Assembly (NCBI RefSeq): GCF_036226605.1
Contig: NZ_CP109000.1
Span: 4,460,501 to 4,524,500, forward strand
Direction: 5' to 3'
Source: Streptomyces sp. NBC_00704
GTDB taxonomy: Bacteria > Actinomycetota > Actinomycetes > Streptomycetales > Streptomycetaceae
DNA: 64,000 bases
This document shows positions 61,501 through 64,000 of the stretch, one piece after another. The position numbers and the translations under genes are program-made. The notes below the pieces were generated by a model. That model searched no databases, was not told the origin of the DNA, and worked only from the letters and a program-made list of their open reading frames with translations. Each line of letters begins with the position of its first letter. The stretch's first letter is position 1.

Positions 61501-62332
61501 CGGACGGGTCGCCGAGATGGAGGTGCTCGGGCGGACCGCGCTGCGGGTGGCGCGGCTGCTCGGCGACGAGGCCGCCGAGGCCTACGCACTGGGCGACCTC
61601 GCGGGCCTGCACTTCCTGACCGGCCGCCAGAGCGACGCGCTCGACCTCAACGGCCGCGCCCTGGCCATCTGGCTGCGGCTGGGCCGCCTCTCCTGGATCC
61701 GGCGCTGCCTCAACAACCGGGGCCTGCTGCTGGAGGCGCTCGGGCGGTACGAGGAGTCCGGGACGGCGCTGCGCCACAGCCTCCAGCTCTCACGCCGGCT
61801 GGGCGACCCGCACGGCGAGGCCGTGGCCCACAGCCATCTCGGCAACCTGTACGAGCACACCGACCCGCGCGCCGCCATCGAGCAGCACCGGCGGTCCCTG
61901 GCCATCGGGACCGGAATCGGTGCCGTCATCGTGCAGCACTCGGCGCACTGCAACATCGGCTACGCCCACCTCGCGCTGGGGGAGCCGGCCGCCGCGCTGC
62001 CGCACTTCGAGGAGAGCCTGCGCCTTCTCGGCGCGCACGGGGACTGGCACGGCGAGTCGCAGACGCGGCTGGGCCTCGTGCGCGCCCTGCGCCCGCTGGG
62101 CCGGGCCGAGCGCGCGCTGGGGGAGTGCGCCGAGCTGCTGCGCCGGGCCGAGGCCCGCGCCGACCGCTACACGGCCGCGCTGGCCCGCCACCAGCACGGT
62201 CTGCTGCTGCGGGAGCGGGGAGAGCAGGAGCGCGCGTTCGAGGAGTGGCGGTCGGCGCTCGACGCGCTGGACGGCACGGACGAGACGGCGGTCGCCGTGG
62301 AGCTTCGCGAGCTGCTCGCCGGCCGGGGCTGA
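58538..62332 (+). CDS. AfsR/SARP-type regulator with NB-ARC and TPR domains
   Basis: A 1264-residue transcription regulator. The OmpR-type winged helix begins LRFGLLGPP and resumes at SPKVRALLAALLLEAGRTV. It is split by about 75 residues of low-complexity sequence with seven His-Pro units. A bacterial activation domain follows (about 165-325), then an STAND ATPase with P-loop SGTAGVGKSAL near residue 473. TPRs run from about 985 to 1260. Two more expansions occur, a PATGPATGP-type run near 770-830 and AGAAGAAG near 910-930. AfsR-type proteins activate antibiotic genes. ATG 58538 has GGAAGGG close upstream; ATG 58550 is an alternative. Confidence 0.85.
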   Translation: MGGVMRRYGLRFGLLGPPVLYPAGLADLADAAEPADLAESAEPVDSAEAAAGSGSVATPFTGHAAHPHPHPHPHPHPHPRPEAGAAASGDVRRARAPYEAVRSPKVRALLAALLLEAGRTVPVDSLKEALWGGAPPASAQASLHNHVTRLRRLLDDPRRLRAVGSGYRLRVEQGELDVHVFDRHVAAARGAHAARNWERVLCECAAALALWRGAPLSGLPAELGGYAFVRRLREARLLLLEWRHDAELALGDGRFEHRLPELTALAAEHPLRESFHRQLMLALHRTGRQAEALAVHRDLRTRLVEELGVEPGPAVREAHVEVLGPTADAPAATGATAPALSVAGPAARSAASAAAASAAASSAVAGPEGSEDESKGRSESRFEVEGEGEPAVRRVRHARPAQLPPPPACFIGRVDTLRRLRGTLAPGVGEVLREGLDDGSDGRPGDGPGDGLGEGLGGRGPAVVVLSGTAGVGKSALALHAAHAMRERFPDGQLYVHLHGATPGVTPLTAGQALTALLRDLGVEPCRIPEHPDAAAALLRTVLAPTRTLIVLDDAATAAQVRPLLPAGAGCAVIVTSRSPLTALDGAHRVPLAPLSAGDSAALLRAAAGPGEGRAELGAGHPLVGLTGRLPLALRVVAARLAARSALTPDMLARQLAEAESRLAHLEYDDLSVRRSLAVAHDALAASEREADRDAARVLRRIGALDLPEYGVPLLSRLLDADESRAEAALDRLVDVALLEERAYGRYTPHDLVRDFARELAATGPETDPATGPATGPATGAAAGAVAGLATGPVVGAAAGPAIGPAAGPATGPATGPVAGAATGPATGRQVRAPAVARARTVALHWYAAVAERALVAVVEAGLDLEDRRRPTSAQPVAHTAYLAGAPAFAGPEEAFGWVETELENIVALVAGSAAGAAGAAGAAGAAGAAGAAGDVEAVGRVEAVEGAGEVRKVREVRGVGSSAGSAASEPGLVSTLLRLLLPCLQRRGRVAEMEVLGRTALRVARLLGDEAAEAYALGDLAGLHFLTGRQSDALDLNGRALAIWLRLGRLSWIRRCLNNRGLLLEALGRYEESGTALRHSLQLSRRLGDPHGEAVAHSHLGNLYEHTDPRAAIEQHRRSLAIGTGIGAVIVQHSAHCNIGYAHLALGEPAAALPHFEESLRLLGAHGDWHGESQTRLGLVRALRPLGRAERALGECAELLRRAEARADRYTAALARHQHGLLLRERGEQERAFEEWRSALDALDGTDETAVAVELRELLAGRG
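58731..58775. repeat. Hexanucleotide CCCCCA repeat in the regulator gene
   Basis: About seven units of CCCCCA encode seven His-Pro dipeptides inside the DNA-binding domain. The other strand is GGGGGT repeated, able to form G-quadruplexes. Length variation by one unit keeps the frame, as each unit is six bases. Confidence 0.9.
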
Positions 62333-64000
62333 CTACTTGGCGTCGGCATAGCACTCCACCACCGCGACGGTGAACGGAAACCGCACCGGCGTCTCCCCGA
62401 AGGTGAGCCGCCCGGCCAGGTCGGAGGCCTCGCGGATCGCCGCGGCCACCTGCTCGGCCTCCTCCTCGGGACAGTGCACGATCACCTCGTCGTGCTGGAA
62501 GAAGACCAGCTCGGCGGCCATCCCGGCGCAGGCCTGGCGCAACGCGGCGAGCATCAGCAGCGCCCAGTCGGCCGCGCTGCCCTGGACGACGAAGTTGCGG
62601 GCGAAGCGCCCCCGCGCGCGGGCGTTGGTCGACGCGTATCCCGGCACCCATTCCTGTCCGTCGCCCTCCCCGCCGTCGCCGTCGCCCCGCCGCCGTCTCG
62701 CCGCGTGGCTCGCGCCGGGGCCGTCGGCGTCGTCCTCGGGGAGCGGGATGCCGGCCTCCTCCGACCCCGCGTCGCCGGTCCGGGCCGCGGGCGGGCAGGT
62801 CCGGCCCAGCCAGGTCCGCACCAGCCGGCCCTCCTCGCCGGCCTTGGCGGCCTCGTCGACGTAGGCCACCGCGCGCGGGAAACGGCGGCGCAGCGCCGCG
62901 AGGTTCTTCAGGCCGTCGCCGGAGGTCTGGCCGTAGACCGCGCCGAGGACGGCCAGCTTGGCCTGGCCGCGGTCGCCGGAGAAGGCGCGCTCGGAGACGG
63001 ACTGGTAGAGGTCGCTCTCCCGGCCCGCGACCTCCATCAGCCCGGGGTCGCGGGAGATCGCCGCCAGCACGCGGGGCTCCATCTGGTCGGCGTCGGCGAC
63101 GACGAGCCGCCAGCCCGGGTCGGCGACGACGGCTCGCCGGATGATCTTGGGGATCTGCAGCGCGCCTCCGCCGTTGGTCACCCACCGGCCGGTGACGGTG
63201 CCGTGCGCGAGGAACTCCGGGCGGAACCGCCCGTCGCGCACCCAGTCCTGGAGCCAGGACCAGCCGTGGGCCACCCAGATGCGGTACAGCTTCTTGTACT
63301 CGATCAGCGGCTTCACGGCCGGGTGGTCGAGGGACTCGATCTCCCAGCGCCGGGTCGACCGGACCCTGATCCCGGCCTGCGCGAAGGCCTTGACGACGTC
63401 GGCGGGCAGGTCGGGGCGGACCCGGCGGCCGAAGGCGGCCGAGACCTCGTCGGCCAGCTCGGCCAGCCGCCGGGGCTCGCCGCCGCCCGCGTAACGCTCG
63501 CCGAGCAGGTCGTGCAGGACCGCGCGGTGCACCGGGGCGCTCCAGGGCAGCCCGGCCCGGTTCATCTCGGCGGCCACCAGCATCCCGGCCGACTCGGCCG
63601 CCGTCAGCAGCCGCATCCGCTCCGGGTGCAGCGTCAGTTCGTGGCGCCGCTGCTGGTCGGCGTAGACGGCGAGAAGGTCGTCGAGGGGCAGCCGGGCGGC
63701 GGCCCGCGCTTCGAACAGCGATGACTGCGCGCCGGGGGCGGCCGCGCGCGAGGGCGGATCAGGCGGTACGGGACCGCCGCGCAGCCGGGCCAGTGCGGCG
63801 GCCGCCGAGCGGGGTTCGCCCGACCGGCCCTCGTGGCCCAGCAGAAGCGTCTCGGCGTCCTCCACGTCGTAGCACCGCTCCACCCGCACCCCCGCGGCGA
63901 GCAGCGACGGATAGACCTCGGCCGTGGAGCGCCAGACCCAGCGGGCGACGTCGGGCCGCTCGCGCACGGCACGGGCGAGGTCGGGCTCGCGCAGCACCGG
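62333..64000 (-). CDS. Family A DNA polymerase (PolA-like), 5' end beyond window
   Basis: The C-terminal 555 residues of a DNA polymerase I-type enzyme, with the start beyond the right edge. Motif A is VVADADQMEPRVLA in place of DYSQIELR. The template-contact TGRWVT and motif B RGQAKLAVLGAVYGQ are present, and motif C is FQHDEVIVHCP. All key Asp, Arg and Lys are kept. Between motif B and motif C is an insertion of about 50 residues rich in Arg, Gly and Asp (ARRRRGDGDGG), absent from E. coli Pol I. Actinobacteria carry a second such polymerase, annotated as a bifunctional 3'-5' exonuclease/polymerase, and this fits. It converges tail to tail with the regulator. Confidence 0.85.
   Translation of the reverse strand, partial: PVLREPDLARAVRERPDVARWVWRSTAEVYPSLLAAGVRVERCYDVEDAETLLLGHEGRSGEPRSAAAALARLRGGPVPPDPPSRAAAPGAQSSLFEARAAARLPLDDLLAVYADQQRRHELTLHPERMRLLTAAESAGMLVAAEMNRAGLPWSAPVHRAVLHDLLGERYAGGGEPRRLAELADEVSAAFGRRVRPDLPADVVKAFAQAGIRVRSTRRWEIESLDHPAVKPLIEYKKLYRIWVAHGWSWLQDWVRDGRFRPEFLAHGTVTGRWVTNGGGALQIPKIIRRAVVADPGWRLVVADADQMEPRVLAAISRDPGLMEVAGRESDLYQSVSERAFSGDRGQAKLAVLGAVYGQTSGDGLKNLAALRRRFPRAVAYVDEAAKAGEEGRLVRTWLGRTCPPAARTGDAGSEEAGIPLPEDDADGPGASHAARRRRGDGDGGEGDGQEWVPGYASTNARARGRFARNFVVQGSAADWALLMLAALRQACAGMAAELVFFQHDEVIVHCPEEEAEQVAAAIREASDLAGRLTFGETPVRFPFTVAVVECYADAK

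Noticed and set aside
58181-61777. A 1198-residue - strand frame across the regulator gene
   Set aside because: It is antisense to the SARP, NB-ARC and TPR motifs, and repeats such as GRSPDHRPG are the reverse of the Ala/Thr/Gly/Pro run.

Overview
The window is high-GC actinobacterial DNA and reads as a Streptomyces chromosome. The codon use, the GTG/TTG starts, the bldG locus, the Ssd/Tad cluster beside a DExH helicase, the topA/thymidylate kinase/holB run and the AfsR-type regulator all fit this. From memory, the gene order from nth to the exported alpha/beta hydrolase follows the S. coelicolor region around SCO3540-SCO3569. That part is a core region.

Left part (1-15 kb): endonuclease III, a Nudix hydrolase and a MarP-type membrane protease run on the + strand. 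On the - strand are a holin-X protein coupled to an epoxide-hydrolase-like enzyme, NhaA, acetyl-CoA synthetase (acs) and a SulP transporter fused to a beta-carbonic anhydrase. These bear on pH, bicarbonate and acetate handling. A deacetylase-like lipoprotein and a ParA/CooC-type ATPase follow. The acs gene is preceded by a 16-codon ORF that resembles its own N-terminus and overlaps its start as ATGA.

Middle part (15-43 kb): a degenerate Fic-like protein with a palindrome over its start codon, a probable 6S-type small RNA, and a HAD phosphatase come first. Next is the Ssd-TadABC-Flp-TadE-TadG pilus-type operon, facing an MrfA-like helicase. BldG and its anti-sigma partner, the proton-pumping pyrophosphatase, a lipoprotein, a methyltransferase, topA, an MFS-thymidylate kinase fusion, DNA polymerase III delta-prime and an exported hydrolase follow.

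Accessory part (43.4-55.9 kb): a tRNA-Thr(CGT) is followed by a truncated and frameshifted tyrosine integrase. Then come a 1450-residue secreted LamG protein, a 2169-residue RHS/YD-repeat protein with an unfamiliar C-terminal region, and a small acidic protein that is a candidate immunity factor. This looks like a polymorphic-toxin cargo left at an old integration site.

Right part (56-64 kb): a D-2-hydroxyacid dehydrogenase, a family 2 glycosyltransferase, a large SARP/NB-ARC/TPR regulator with several low-complexity insertions, and a family A DNA polymerase that runs off the right edge.

A recurrent oddity is short tandem repeats just past stop codons. In at least four unrelated genes (the MarP-like protease, acs, the Fic-like gene and holB) the array overlaps the stop codon itself. 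I found no CRISPR array, rRNA or intact insertion sequence.
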